A stretch of 64,000 nt of DNA from Pedococcus cremeus. GTDB taxonomy: Bacteria > Actinomycetota > Actinomycetes > Actinomycetales > Dermatophilaceae. The translations under genes were made by a program, and so were the position numbers. The stretch covers positions 1-64,000 of the forward strand of contig NZ_FOHB01000004.1 in NCBI RefSeq assembly GCF_900111375.1, given 5' to 3'. Positions 54,818 to 63,914 of the stretch are shown piece by piece (position 1 is the stretch's first letter; each line of letters opens with the position of its first letter). Below the pieces are notes generated by a model. It was given only the letters and a program-made list of their open reading frames with translations, had not been told where the DNA came from and searched no databases.

Positions 54818-55902
54818 CAGAGGACCACCACCGAGCGGAGCACCTCGCCGCGCTCCATCTTCTCGAACGCCTTCTCGATGTCGCCGAGCCCGATCTTCTC
54901 GGTCACGAAGGCGTCGAGGTCGAAGCGGCCCTGGCGGTAGAGGTCGACCAGCATCGGGAAGTCGCGGCTGGGCAGGCAGTCGCCGTACCAGCTCGACTTC
55001 AGCGCACCGCCACGGCCGAAGATCTCGATCATCGGCAGGGTGACCTGCTTGTCGGGGGTCGGGACGCCGACCAGCACGACGGTGCCGGCGAGGTCGCGGG
55101 CGTAGAACGCCTGCTCGTAGGTCTCGGGCCGGCCGACGGCCTCCACCACGACGTCGGCACCGAAGCCGCCGGTCGCCTCCTTGATGGCCTCCACCGGGTC
55201 GGTCTTGCCGCTGTTCACGGTGTGCGTGGCGCCGAACCGGCGTGCCGCGTCGAGCTTCTCGTCGTCGATGTCGACGGCGACGATCGTCGTCGCGCCGGCG
55301 AGCTGGGCGCCGGCGATGGCCGCGTTGCCCACGCCACCACAGCCGATGACGGCGACCGAGTCACCCATGCCCACACCACCGGTGTTGACGGCCGCGCCGA
55401 AGCCGGCCATCACGCCGCAGCCGAGCAGGCCCACCGCGGCGGCGTCCGCCTCGGGGTCGACCTTGGTGCACTGCCCCGCAGCGACCAGGGTCTTCTCGAT
55501 GAACGCGCCGATGCCCAGCGCGGGGCTCAGCTCGGTGCCGTCGGTGAGCGTCATCTTCTGCTTGGCGTTGTGCGTCGCGAAGCAGTACCACGGCTTGCCC
55601 TTCTGGCAGGCGCGGCACTGGCCGCAGACCGCGCGCCAGTTGAGGATCACGAAGTCGCCGGGAGCCACCTCGGTGACACCCTCGCCGACCGCCTCCACGA
55701 CACCGGCCGCCTCGTGCCCCAGCAGGAAGGGGAACTCGTCGTTGATGCCGCCCTGCTTGTAGTGCAGGTCCGTGTGGCAGACCCCGCAGGTGTGCACCTT
55801 CACGACGGCCTCGCCCGGGCCCGGGTCGGGCACCACGATGTCGACGACCTCGACGTCGGCGTCCTTGCTGCGGGCGATGACTCCCTTGACGGTCTGGGGC
55901 AT
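54817..55902 (-). CDS. mscR: S-(hydroxymethyl)mycothiol dehydrogenase / S-nitrosomycothiol reductase
   Basis: 361 residues from ATG 55902 behind CGAGGAGG; the frame extends upstream without homology. Class III zinc alcohol dehydrogenase: [43 protein letters not shown] (structural zinc), [18 protein letters not shown] (NAD). Mycothiol-type residues and length fit MscR/AdhE2, which oxidises hydroxymethyl-mycothiol (formaldehyde adduct) and reduces S-nitrosomycothiol. Coupled to the MBL-fold gene by a one-base overlap. Confidence 0.92.
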   Translation of the reverse strand: MPQTVKGVIARSKDADVEVVDIVVPDPGPGEAVVKVHTCGVCHTDLHYKQGGINDEFPFLLGHEAAGVVEAVGEGVTEVAPGDFVILNWRAVCGQCRACQKGKPWYCFATHNAKQKMTLTDGTELSPALGIGAFIEKTLVAAGQCTKVDPEADAAAVGLLGCGVMAGFGAAVNTGGVGMGDSVAVIGCGGVGNAAIAGAQLAGATTIVAVDIDDEKLDAARRFGATHTVNSGKTDPVEAIKEATGGFGADVVVEAVGRPETYEQAFYARDLAGTVVLVGVPTPDKQVTLPMIEIFGRGGALKSSWYGDCLPSRDFPMLVDLYRQGRFDLDAFVTEKIGLGDIEKAFEKMERGEVLRSVVVL

Positions 55903-56021
55903 GCGGTCCTCCTCGGGAAGGGGCAGGGCTGGGTATGCCGTCACCCTACGGCCCGTGGTCAGGCCGGGCGCGGGCGCGTGGCCGGCTCCCGCCGCGCCCG
56001 CCGAACTGCCCCGCCCCGGGG

Positions 56022-56711
56022 TCAGGCGGGTGGGGTCGGGGAGTGCGACGGTATGCCGGGCACGCAGGCGAAGCGTCGCCGGCCTGCCTCGACCATCGCG
56101 GCGAAGTAGGCGAGCCCCACGAGCGCGCCCAGCACCGCGACCACGGCGGTCGAAGCCCCTGCTGCGTCCGCGACCAGCGCACCCAGGGTGCCCGCCACGA
56201 TCGTGTTGACCGCGGTCATGAACATCACCGTGCTGCCGACGACGTGGAGGAACGTCGAGCGGCGTCGCCCCAGCGTGTAGGTCGCGTGGAGCCCGGCGAA
56301 GTCGTCGTGCCACGAGGCGACGAGGTAGGGCTCGATGCCGGGGTCGAGCTCCCGGTACCCCGCCCGCAACCGGTTCATCCCCGTGATGAGCAGTGCGTCC
56401 TCGGCGCTCGCCATGTGGACGCGCAGCTCAGTCAGGGTCCCGAGCAGCAGGATCGCCGAGGCCAGCCCGATGCTCAACACCTGGAAAGCAGGGCCGAATC
56501 CGATCGCCTGGGCGGTCAGGGCGAGCACGACCAGCGCCGCCGAGGAGACCGTGAGGTGGATGGTGATCCGGCTCATCACCTCGGACCACGTCGTGCTGCG
56601 CGTGGCCAGCAGGCTCCAGTGCTCGGTCGCGAGCAGCTGCGCCCGCACGGCCGCCGGCACCTCCGAGCCGGTGCCTGCCCTCAGTGACTGGTCGAGACCG
56701 GTGGTGGACAT
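56022..56711 (-). CDS. Membrane protein of unknown function, 229 residues
   Basis: ATG behind GAGGAGCG. About four membrane segments ([80 protein letters not shown]) with a conserved-looking centre [20 protein letters not shown] and [13 protein letters not shown] do not assign a family. Divergent from the small membrane-protein gene at 56853. Confidence 0.7.
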   Translation of the reverse strand: MSTTGLDQSLRAGTGSEVPAAVRAQLLATEHWSLLATRSTTWSEVMSRITIHLTVSSAALVVLALTAQAIGFGPAFQVLSIGLASAILLLGTLTELRVHMASAEDALLITGMNRLRAGYRELDPGIEPYLVASWHDDFAGLHATYTLGRRRSTFLHVVGSTVMFMTAVNTIVAGTLGALVADAAGASTAVVAVLGALVGLAYFAAMVEAGRRRFACVPGIPSHSPTPPA

Positions 56712-56852
56712 GGCCGCTCCTCAGCGTCGGGTCACCTGTCTCCCCTGCTGCCTCTCACGGTACGACTGCCTGTCCGCGGAGAGGGGTCGTTCGGCTCTGC
56801 TGGGCGCCCGGGCGGTCGACCAAGGCTGGAACCGTTGGAAGGAGGTGCACTG

Positions 56853-57230
56853 ATGAGACTCACATTCCGGGACGCCATCGCCTCCCTGCTGGTCGCCGCG
56901 ATCGCGGTGCCCTACATCGGCTACCTGGTCAACGGTGAGATGCCCTTCATCAAGGACCCGCGTGGCATGTCCGCCACAGGCTTGGTGCTGGGCGCGATCG
57001 CCTTCCTGGTCCTGAGGACGGGCAACGCAGCGGACCGCGTCGGCACGGGCGAGAACATCGCCGCGGTCGTCGCGGGGGTGCTGGGCCTGGCTGCCCTGGT
57101 GTTCGCCGAGACCGCGGCGGCAGAGGTCCTGCTGGCCGTCTTCATGGGCTCGATCCTGGTGGTCTACGCCTTCGAGGTCGTCGACCACGCCGGTCTGGTG
57201 CACGCCCACGCGGGCGCACGTCCGCACTGA
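56853..57230 (+). CDS. Small membrane protein, four helices
   Basis: 125 residues from ATG 56853 with GGAAGGAGGTGC, a near-perfect ribosome site. Helices: AIASLLVAAIAVPYIGYLV, GLVLGAIAFLVLRTG, IAAVVAGVLGLAALVFAETA, VLLAVFMGSILVVYAFEVVD; His/Ala tail. No recognised family. A stretch of about 150 bases with no gene separates it from the next. Confidence 0.75.
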   Translation: MRLTFRDAIASLLVAAIAVPYIGYLVNGEMPFIKDPRGMSATGLVLGAIAFLVLRTGNAADRVGTGENIAAVVAGVLGLAALVFAETAAAEVLLAVFMGSILVVYAFEVVDHAGLVHAHAGARPH

Positions 57231-57384
57231 GGTGACCGACTCGACCGGTCAGCGGCCACACGAGGGGGCCGGTGCATCGCACCGGCCCTCTCGAACGTCC
57301 CCCGCGCGCGCCGGCCGGACGGCATACTCACGCCCACCGGGGGACGGAGCGGCAGGGCTCGCCCGAAGGGCAGGGGGACGTGTC

Positions 57385-57723
57385 ATGCAGGTGTTCGGCT
57401 CGGTGGCGGCCATGGTGCCGTCGGTCCTCACCATCGCCCTCTGGGCGTCAGCGCTCGTGCTGCTCACCCGCCACGGCTCCCCCGGCCAGCGCTGGAGACA
57501 GCTGGCCGCCGCCGGACTTGTCGCCCTCCTGGTCGACTCGCTGGCCGCCCTGGCCTGGATCTGGCTCCTGACGTCCGGGCGCGGGTTCTCACCGATCGCG
57601 CACCCCGGGCTGCTCGCGGTGGTCAACTTCGCCAGCATGGTGCTGCGCCTGACGGGGTACGGCCTCCTGGTGGCGGCCCTCTTCGCCGGGCGGACCCGGC
57701 GCGATGGTCAGGTGGCGGCGTAG
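57385..57723 (+). CDS. Small membrane protein, three helices
   Basis: 112 residues from ATG 57385 with AGGGGG upstream. Helices [40 protein letters not shown] and the last [14 protein letters not shown]; basic end. Unknown function. Its last 16 bases overlap the ispF stop region on the other strand (convergent). Confidence 0.65.
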   Translation: MQVFGSVAAMVPSVLTIALWASALVLLTRHGSPGQRWRQLAAAGLVALLVDSLAALAWIWLLTSGRGFSPIAHPGLLAVVNFASMVLRLTGYGLLVAALFAGRTRRDGQVAA

Positions 57724-58187
57724 ACCAGGGCGTTGGCGATCGCCGCGACCCCTTCACCACGGCCGGTGAGGCCGAGCCCGTCGGTGGTGGTGCCGCTCAC
57801 CGAGACCGGCGCACCGCAGGCCGCCTCGAGAGCCGCCTGGGCCTCGTCGCGGCGCGTGCCGACCTTCGGCCGGTTGCCCACGACCTGCACGGCCACGTTG
57901 CCGATCTCGAAGCCGGCGTCACGGACGAGCCGGGCGGCCTCGGCGAGCAGGGCCACCCCCGACGCGCCTGCCAGCTCCGGTCGCGACGTGCCGAAGTGAG
58001 CCCCGAGGTCACCGATCCCCGCCGCGGAGAAGAGGGCGTCGCAGGCGGCGTGGGCCGCCACGTCGGCGTCCGAGTGCCCCTCGAGCCCGCGCTCCCCTGG
58101 CCAGAGCAGCCCGGCCACCCAGAGTTCGCGAGTGCTGCCCTCCGGCGCGAAGGCGTGGACGTCGACGCCAACGCCGACCCGCGGCAT
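57708..58187 (-). CDS. ispF: 2-C-methyl-D-erythritol 2,4-cyclodiphosphate synthase
   Basis: 159 residues from ATG 58187, in a copy of the GTATGCCG octamer. MEP pathway: [13 protein letters not shown] with metal Asp and His, [20 protein letters not shown] with the third metal His, and [12 protein letters not shown]. It converts CDP-ME phosphate to the cyclodiphosphate in isoprenoid synthesis. ispD lies near but is separated by a GNAT gene on the other strand. Confidence 0.93.
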   Translation of the reverse strand: MPRVGVGVDVHAFAPEGSTRELWVAGLLWPGERGLEGHSDADVAAHAACDALFSAAGIGDLGAHFGTSRPELAGASGVALLAEAARLVRDAGFEIGNVAVQVVGNRPKVGTRRDEAQAALEAACGAPVSVSGTTTDGLGLTGRGEGVAAIANALVYAAT

Positions 58188-58294
58188 ACCGGCCTGTGCG
58201 TGCCTCACGACGACCACCTCACCACGCCATCCAACCACCGCGCCGGGGAAACCCCGTCGCTGCCGCGCGCAGCCGACCGATAGCGTGCGGGCGC

Positions 58295-58912
58295 ATGAGC
58301 GAGCCGATGCCGATCCCCGTCCTGACCGGTCCGTCCGTGGTGCTGCGGCCCCACGTGGAGGCCGACCTCGGGCCGATCGTCGAGCGCTGCACCGACCCTG
58401 ACAGCGTCCGCTGGACGACGGTGCCCTCGCCCTACACGGAGGACATGGGGCGGGAGTACCTCGCCGCCATCATGAAGCCCTCGGACGAGCAGGTGTCCTG
58501 GGCGATCGAGACCGACGGCGCCTACGCCGGCACCATCGACCTGCGGGCGTGGACCCGCGAGCCCGGCCACGGCAGCGGCAACATCGGCTTCGTCACCCAC
58601 CCCCGGGCCCGCGGCCGTGGCGTGATGTCGGAGACCATCGGGCTCGTGCTCGACCACGCCTTCACCGACCTCGGCTGGGAGCTGGTGGCGTGGCAGGCCA
58701 ACGTCGGCAACTACGCCAGCTACAAGGCCGCCTGGCGCAACGGCTTCCCGCTCCCCCTGCTCGTGCCGGCGCTGCTCCCGCACAAGGGCCGCATGCTCGA
58801 CGGCTGGCACTCGGTGCTCGAACCGGACCTGCCGCGCGAGCCGCAGGTGACGTGGGACGAGGCCTGTGCCGTGCTGCAGGAGCACGTGCGGACGGCCCGC
58901 CGCCCGGGCTAG
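58295..58912 (+). CDS. GNAT-family acetyltransferase (RimJ/RimL type)
   Basis: 205 residues from ATG 58295. [60 protein letters not shown] (CoA motif), [19 protein letters not shown]. Typical of Rim-like acetyltransferases for protein N-termini or small molecules. Its stop shares CTAG with the stop of ispD on the other strand. Confidence 0.9.
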   Translation: MSEPMPIPVLTGPSVVLRPHVEADLGPIVERCTDPDSVRWTTVPSPYTEDMGREYLAAIMKPSDEQVSWAIETDGAYAGTIDLRAWTREPGHGSGNIGFVTHPRARGRGVMSETIGLVLDHAFTDLGWELVAWQANVGNYASYKAAWRNGFPLPLLVPALLPHKGRMLDGWHSVLEPDLPREPQVTWDEACAVLQEHVRTARRPG

Positions 58913-59628
58913 GCCTGTTGCGGGGAGGGGCTGAGCCGGTCGGCCTGCTCCTCGCCGAGGAAGAGCGCCGCGACGGCCAGGTCGTGCGGTGTCGTGACCT
59001 TCATGGCCCTCTGGTCGCCGGGCACGACCCGGACGTGGGCGCCGATGCGCTCGGCCAGCCCGGCGTCATCACTGGCCGAGGCACCGCTGGCGTGCGCGCG
59101 CTCGAGGAGGGCGCGCGTGAAGCCCTGCGGGGTCTGGACCGCCCGCAACCGGGACCGGTCCGGGGTGCCCTCGACGACCTCGCCGGCGCCGACGGCCTTG
59201 ATGGTGTCGACCACGGGGAGGCCGGGCACGACGGCCGGGCTGCCTGAGCGGACCGCGGCGACGACCTCCTCGAAGAGCTCGGGCGGTGCCAGGGCGCGGG
59301 CAGCGTCATGGACCAGGACGACCTCGTCGTCCGGGCGCAGCGCGGCGAGGCCAGCCGCCACCGACTCCGTGCGCTCGCGGCCACCGGGCACCACGTCGAC
59401 GACCTCCGGCCGCCCTGTGGCGTCGGCGACCGCCCGGGCCGCAGCGAGGTGGCTGCGCGGAGCAACCACGACGACGTGCCCGACAGCACGAACGGCGAGC
59501 ACGCGGCTCAGGGCATGCCCGAGCAGCGGCTCGCCGTTCAGTGTCACGAACGCCTTCGGCTCAGCAGCGCCGAGCCGGGTGCCCTGCCCTCCTGCGACCA
59601 GGACGACAGCGACGGTGGAGGCGCTCAG
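58909..59628 (-). CDS. ispD: 2-C-methyl-D-erythritol 4-phosphate cytidylyltransferase
   Basis: 239 residues. The nucleotidyl motif [20 protein letters not shown] starts almost at the N-terminus, and [33 protein letters not shown], and [11 protein letters not shown] follow. No ATG, GTG or TTG lies near; a CTG at 59628 overlaps the carD stop (CTGA), which would fit coupled translation. It makes CDP-ME in the MEP pathway. It follows carD as in many actinobacteria. Confidence 0.9.
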   Translation of the reverse strand: MSASTVAVVLVAGGQGTRLGAAEPKAFVTLNGEPLLGHALSRVLAVRAVGHVVVVAPRSHLAAARAVADATGRPEVVDVVPGGRERTESVAAGLAALRPDDEVVLVHDAARALAPPELFEEVVAAVRSGSPAVVPGLPVVDTIKAVGAGEVVEGTPDRSRLRAVQTPQGFTRALLERAHASGASASDDAGLAERIGAHVRVVPGDQRAMKVTTPHDLAVAALFLGEEQADRLSPSPQQA

Positions 59629-60107
59629 GAGGCGAGGACCTCGTCGAGGATGGCCTCGGCCTTGTCCTCGTTCGTCTTCTCGGCCAGGGCCAGCTCGGAG
59701 ACGAGGATCTGGCGGGCCTTGGCCAGCATGCGCTTCTCGCCGGCGGAGAGACCGCGGTCCTTGTCGCGGCGCCACAGGTCGCGGACGACCTCGGCGACCT
59801 TGATGACGTCACCGGAGGCGAGCTTCTCGAGGTTGGCCTTGTAGCGGCGCGACCAGTTGGTCGGCTCCTCGGTGTGCGGGGCCCGCAGCACCTCGAAGAC
59901 CTTGTCGAGACCGTCCTGGCCGACGACGTCGCGGACACCCACGAGGTCGCAGTTCTCGGCAGGGACCTCGATGGTCAGATCGCCCTGGGCCACCTTGAGC
60001 TTGAGGTAGAGCTTGTCCTCGCCCTTGATCGTGCGGGTGTTGATTTCTTCGATCAGTGCTGCCCCGTGGTGCGGGTACACGACCGTTTCGCCGACCTTGA
60101 AAACCAT
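59625..60107 (-). CDS. carD: CarD-family RNA polymerase-binding regulator
   Basis: 160 residues from ATG 60107. CarD N-domain [20 protein letters not shown] and DKLYLKLKV (RNAP beta contact), C-terminal basic helical part: [40 protein letters not shown]. It stabilises open promoter complexes, mainly at rRNA and stress genes. The upstream leader holds several A runs and should carry its promoter. Upstream of ispD with an overlapping stop. Confidence 0.95.
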   Translation of the reverse strand: MVFKVGETVVYPHHGAALIEEINTRTIKGEDKLYLKLKVAQGDLTIEVPAENCDLVGVRDVVGQDGLDKVFEVLRAPHTEEPTNWSRRYKANLEKLASGDVIKVAEVVRDLWRRDKDRGLSAGEKRMLAKARQILVSELALAEKTNEDKAEAILDEVLAS

Positions 60108-60306
60108 GTGCTGTTTTCCCCTTTCGCGACCTCCAGAATAACACGGCAAGCCATCGAGAGGAACTTGAGCCTTCGACGTTTCCGCAGGTCAGAGCCTCTT
60201 TTACCCGGAATTTGCCTGCCTGAACCGTCTTGACAGAGGCCACCTTCTCATGCAACGCGCACAGGTGCGCGCAGTCGTGACGGTGCCCGGTACTCTGTCA
60301 CCCGTG

Positions 60307-60867
60307 ATGCGCCGAACCCTCTCTCCCGCCCGTGTCGCCCGCCGTCTCGTGCCCCTGGCAGCTGCCGCGGCCGCGCTCGGGCTGAGCGGGTGCCAGCTCA
60401 CCAACCCCCTCCAGACCGAGCAGCCGTACACCCCGGCCGACGGCGTGGCGGTCGACCTCTCGCAGGTCCAGATCCGCGACCTCGTCGTGGTCGCCGAGAA
60501 GAAGGGTGGCCCGGGCACCCTCTCGGGTTCGGTCGTGAACCGGGGCGGGCAGCAGGTCAGCATCACCTTCGCCGGAGAGGGTGGCGCCACCGCCGACCTG
60601 CAGGTGCCGGCCTACTCGACGGAGCGCCTGTCCGGCACGAACCAGGTCTCGCTGTCCACCGTGAACGCCGAGCCGGGTGGGGTCACAACCCTCCAGGTCA
60701 CCACGCAGGGCGCCGGCACCAACATCGTGCAGGTCCCGGTCGTGGCGGCGCAGGGCTACTACCAGACCCTGGCCCCCACGGCGGCGCCGACGAGCGGCAC
60801 GAGCGGCCCGAGCAACTCGCCGACCAGCACCCCGTCCAGCACCGCGACCAGCTCACCGACCTCCTGA
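60307..60867 (+). CDS. Putative lipoprotein with Ser/Thr-rich tail
   Basis: 186 residues from ATG 60307 (GTG 60304 also). Lipoprotein signal ending LGLSGCQL; the mature part is an Ig-like beta domain (IRDLVVVAEKKGGPGTLSGS, GGQQVSITFAGEGG, GVTTLQVTTQGAGTN). The last 25 residues are Ser/Thr/Pro. TACTCT lies seven bases before GTG 60304 and could be the -10 of a leaderless message. Surface-anchored, unknown role. A strong hairpin terminator follows. Confidence 0.8.
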   Translation: MRRTLSPARVARRLVPLAAAAAALGLSGCQLTNPLQTEQPYTPADGVAVDLSQVQIRDLVVVAEKKGGPGTLSGSVVNRGGQQVSITFAGEGGATADLQVPAYSTERLSGTNQVSLSTVNAEPGGVTTLQVTTQGAGTNIVQVPVVAAQGYYQTLAPTAAPTSGTSGPSNSPTSTPSSTATSSPTS

Positions 60868-60889
60868 CGAGGCGAGACCTTCCGGACAC

Positions 60890-60925
60890 GAGAGGCCGGT
60901 TCCCCGCTGGGGGAACCGGCCTCTC
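60890..60925. terminator. Bidirectional hairpin terminator between the lipoprotein gene and regX3
   Basis: GAGAGGCCGGTTCCCC (60890-60905) pairs perfectly with GGGGAACCGGCCTCTC (60910-60925) around GCTG. It sits between convergent genes and can serve both. Confidence 0.9.
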
Positions 60926-61015
60926 GCCGTGTGCGCCGTCAGCGCCGTCAGCGCCGCCAGGGCGCCGACTGCGCGCTGGCCGCACGTCGGCCCCTGGCGG
61001 CAGGTCAGCCGCGTG

Positions 61016-61699
61016 TCAGTCGACCTCGAACTTGTAGCCCAGCCCGCGCACCGTGACGATGTGCTGCGGGTTGCCGGGGTCGGGCTCGATCTTGGCTCGC
61101 AGGCGCTTGACGTGGACGTCGAGCGTCTTGGTGTCGCCGACGTAGTCGCTGCCCCACACCCGGTCGATGAGCTGCATGCGGGTCAGCACCCGGCCGGTGT
61201 TGCGCAGCAGCATCTCGAGCAGCTCGAACTCCTTGAGCGGCATCGACGCCGGCTCGCCGTTGACCGTCACGACGTGGCGCTCGACGTCCATGCGCACCGG
61301 GCCGGCCTCGAGGGTCGCCGGCATGAGGTCCTCGGGCTCGGCACGCCGCCGCAGCACGGCCTTGATGCGGGCGAGCAGCTCACGGGAGGAGTAGGGCTTG
61401 GTGACGTAGTCGTCGGCGCCGATCTCCAGCCCGACGACCTTGTCGATCTCGTCGTCCTTGGCGGTGAGCATGATCACCGGCACGTTCGAGCGCTGCCGCA
61501 GCGCGCGGCACACGTCGGTGCCGGGCAGCCCGGGGAGCATGAGGTCGAGCAGCACCAGGTCGGCGCCGGCGCGGTCGAACTCCTCCAGCGCCTCAGGACC
61601 GGTCTCGGTCACGGCAACCTCGTAGCCCTCCTTCTTCAGCAGGTAGGACAGGGGGTCGGAGTACGAGACCTCGTCCTCCACCACCAGGATGCGGGTCAT
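61016..61699 (-). CDS. regX3: Phosphate-response regulator RegX3 (OmpR family)
   Basis: 227 residues from ATG 61699. Receiver domain: ILVVEDEVSYSDPLSYLLKK, phospho-Asp in LVLLDLMLPGLPGTDVC, Lys in YVTKPYSSRELLARIKA. Winged helix: FELLEMLLRNTGRVLTRMQL, TLDVHVKRLRAKIEPDPGNP, VTVRGLGYKFEVD. It is encoded 3 bases after senX3 and should bind the PHO-box repeat in front of phoU. Confidence 0.96.
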   Translation of the reverse strand: MTRILVVEDEVSYSDPLSYLLKKEGYEVAVTETGPEALEEFDRAGADLVLLDLMLPGLPGTDVCRALRQRSNVPVIMLTAKDDEIDKVVGLEIGADDYVTKPYSSRELLARIKAVLRRRAEPEDLMPATLEAGPVRMDVERHVVTVNGEPASMPLKEFELLEMLLRNTGRVLTRMQLIDRVWGSDYVGDTKTLDVHVKRLRAKIEPDPGNPQHIVTVRGLGYKFEVD

Positions 61700-61702
61700 C
61701 CA

Positions 61703-62935
61703 TCAGCCTCTCGTTGGTTCGTCGCCGGGCCGGTGCCCGGTCGTGGTCCGGAAGGTCTGCAGGGTGGGGGTGGTCGGCTGGTCACCGGCCTCACCGCTGT
61801 GGTCGGCGGCCGCGGGCAGCCGCATCGTGAAGGTCGAGCCACGCCCCTCGCGGCTCCACACGGTGACGTCGCCGCCGTGGTTGGCGCAGATGTGCTTGAC
61901 GATGGCCAGGCCCAGACCGGTGCCGCCGGTGGCGCGCGAGCGAGCGGTGTCGACGCGATAGAACCGCTCGAAGATCCGGCTCTGCTCCTCCTCCGGTATG
62001 CCGTGGCCCTGGTCGGCGACGCTGACCTCCACCGTGTCGCCGGCGCGCCGCACCCCGACCGCGACCTTGGTGCCGGCGTCGGAGTAGGCGATCGCGTTGC
62101 CGACCAGGTTGCGCACCGCCGTGACGAGCAGCTCCTCGTCGCCGAAGACCTTCAGGTCGGGCTCGGCGGCCACCGCCAGCTCGATCTCCTTGGCGTCGGC
62201 GCCGGTCCGTGACCACTCGATCGCCTCCTGCACCGCCGCGCCCACGTCGACCAGGCGTGGCTCGTGCAGGGCGTCGGCCACCTGGAGCCGCGACAGGTCG
62301 ACGATCTCCTTGACCAGCTGCGCCAGCCGTGCCGTCTCGACCTGCATCCGCTGGGCGAACCGCTCCACCGCCTCCGGGTCGTCCTTGGCGTCCTCGACCG
62401 CCTCGGCGAGCAGGCGCAGTCCCCCGACCGGTGTCTTGAGCTCGTGGCTGACGTTGACGACGAAGTCGCGGCGGACCTCCTCGAGACGCCGGGCCTCGGT
62501 GCGGTCGTCGAGCAGGAGCAGCACGTGGCTGCTGCCGAGCGGGGCCACCCGGGCCTGCATGAACACCTGCCCCATGCCGAGCGGGCCGCGCGACAGCTCG
62601 AGCTCGGCCTCGCGGATCACGCCGTCGCGGCGCACCTGCCGGGCCAGCTCACGCAGCTCGGTGTGTGCAAGCTCCTGCCCGCGCACCAGGCCGTAGGCCA
62701 CCGCGGCCGGTGAGCTGTTGATGACGGCGTCGGAGGAGTCGACGACGATGGCGCTCGAGCGCAGCACCGCCAGCACGTCGCCCACCCCGGAGGGCAGCGC
62801 GGGCGGCTGCTCCGGCTCCGGCACGGCATACATCTCGCGCTCGGAGTAGCGGACGGCGAGCACGGCGAACACCCCGATGACGAGTCCGGCGAAGCCGGAC
62901 AGCACGGCGGCGGTACCCACGTCCACGTGACTCAA
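61703..62935 (-). CDS. senX3: Phosphate-sensing histidine kinase SenX3
   Basis: 410 residues from TTG 62935 (GTG 62926 is a reasonable alternative). One or two hydrophobic helices at the start (GTAAVLSGFAGLVIGVFAVL), a PAS-like domain, the HisKA box FVVNVSHELKTPVGGLRLLA (phospho-His) and the HATPase domain: NLVGNAIAYSD, VSVADQGHGIPEEEQSRIFE, GGTGLGLAIVKHICANHGGD. It phosphorylates RegX3 when phosphate is low. Divergent from phoU. Confidence 0.95.
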   Translation of the reverse strand: MSHVDVGTAAVLSGFAGLVIGVFAVLAVRYSEREMYAVPEPEQPPALPSGVGDVLAVLRSSAIVVDSSDAVINSSPAAVAYGLVRGQELAHTELRELARQVRRDGVIREAELELSRGPLGMGQVFMQARVAPLGSSHVLLLLDDRTEARRLEEVRRDFVVNVSHELKTPVGGLRLLAEAVEDAKDDPEAVERFAQRMQVETARLAQLVKEIVDLSRLQVADALHEPRLVDVGAAVQEAIEWSRTGADAKEIELAVAAEPDLKVFGDEELLVTAVRNLVGNAIAYSDAGTKVAVGVRRAGDTVEVSVADQGHGIPEEEQSRIFERFYRVDTARSRATGGTGLGLAIVKHICANHGGDVTVWSREGRGSTFTMRLPAAADHSGEAGDQPTTPTLQTFRTTTGHRPGDEPTRG

Positions 62936-62999
62936 TGTACGCAGTCCGTGGGGCCGCTTCTGTCGCCACCGGGTGTCCTCCGCACGCGGGTTCCCATAT

Positions 63000-63032
63000 G
63001 TTCACCTTGGGGTCCCCGGACGTTCACAGCCC
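63000..63032 (+). promoter_or_regulatory. PHO box-like triple 11-base repeat before phoU
   Basis: Three consecutive 11-base units: GTTCACCTTGG (63000-63010), GGTCCCCGGAC (63011-63021), GTTCACAGCCC (63022-63032). This is the direct-repeat pattern bound by PhoP/RegX3-type regulators. It lies between senX3 and phoU, 73 bases before the phoU ATG and 65 from the senX3 start, so both could respond. Confidence 0.75.
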
Positions 63033-63104
63033 CGTGGGAACCTCACTCGGCACGACGACCCAGCGAGCCCGACCCCGCGAGACCACCAAGGACCACGAGC
63101 ACCC

Positions 63105-63797
63105 ATGCGCCACGCCTTCCACGAGGACCTCGACAAGATCTCCGACCAGCTCGTCGAGATGACGCGGCTGGTCGGCTCCGCCATGTCGCGGGCCACCACC
63201 GCCCTGCTGGACGCCGACATCCAGCTGGCCCAGACCGTGATCGACGGCGACAAGGCCATCGACGCGATGCGCGAGTCGATCGACGAGCTCGCCATCGACC
63301 TGCTGGCCCGCCAGAACCCGGTCGCCACCGACCTGCGCATCATCGTCACGGGCATGCGGATGAGCTCCGACCTCGAGCGCATGGGCGACCTGGCCCGCCA
63401 CATCGCCAAGGTTGCGCGCCTGCGCTACCCCGACACCGCGGTGCCGGCCGAGGTGCGCGCCGAGATCGTGCAGATGGGCAACGTCGCCGAGAAGATCGTC
63501 GCGAAGGCCGGCTCGGTCATCGCCTCCAAGGACGTCAAGGCCGCCGCCGAGCTCGACCGCGACGACGACGCCATGGACGACCTGCACCGCGACCTGCTGG
63601 CCCGCCTCATGGAGGGCCCGTGGAAGTACGGCGTGCAGTCCGCCGTCGACCTCGCCCTCATCGGCCGCTACTACGAGCGCTTCGCCGACTGGGCCGTCAC
63701 CGTCTCGCACCGGGTCATCTACCTCGTCACCGGCGAGTGGGACGAGGGCATCACGAGCATGGACCACGAGGAGCAGGAGGACGACGCGACCGACTGA
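63105..63797 (+). CDS. phoU: PhoU-family phosphate signalling protein
   Basis: 230 residues from ATG 63105. Two PhoU three-helix repeats: FHEDLDKISDQLVEMTRLVG, LLARQNPVATDLRIIVTGMR MSSDLERMGDLARHIAKVA, and ERFADWAVTVSHRVIYLVTG. The E/DxxxD metal motifs are in SDLERMGD and YYERFAD. It restrains phosphate uptake and the SenX3-RegX3 system. Acidic C-terminal tail (HEEQEDDATD). A hairpin terminator follows. Confidence 0.95.
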   Translation: MRHAFHEDLDKISDQLVEMTRLVGSAMSRATTALLDADIQLAQTVIDGDKAIDAMRESIDELAIDLLARQNPVATDLRIIVTGMRMSSDLERMGDLARHIAKVARLRYPDTAVPAEVRAEIVQMGNVAEKIVAKAGSVIASKDVKAAAELDRDDDAMDDLHRDLLARLMEGPWKYGVQSAVDLALIGRYYERFADWAVTVSHRVIYLVTGEWDEGITSMDHEEQEDDATD

Positions 63798-63840
63798 CGC
63801 GTCACCTCCCCGCCCCGTCGCAGACGCAGGCAGGAAGAGA

Positions 63841-63882
63841 GACAGGCCCGGTATGCCGCGTGCACGGCATACCGGGCCTGTC
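63841..63882. terminator. Perfect hairpin terminator between phoU and the mutase gene
   Basis: An 18-bp perfect stem: GACAGGCCCGGTATGCCG (63841-63858) and its complement (63865-63882), loop CGTGCA. It lies between convergent genes. Both arms carry the GTATGCCG octamer. Confidence 0.9.
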
Positions 63883-63914
63883 GCCGTTGCGGGCTGCGCC
63901 CGGTGGGCTCGGCG

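Noticed and set aside
60304-60309. A conventional Shine-Dalgarno for the lipoprotein gene.
   Set aside because: None is visible; a leaderless start is more likely, with TACTCT as -10.
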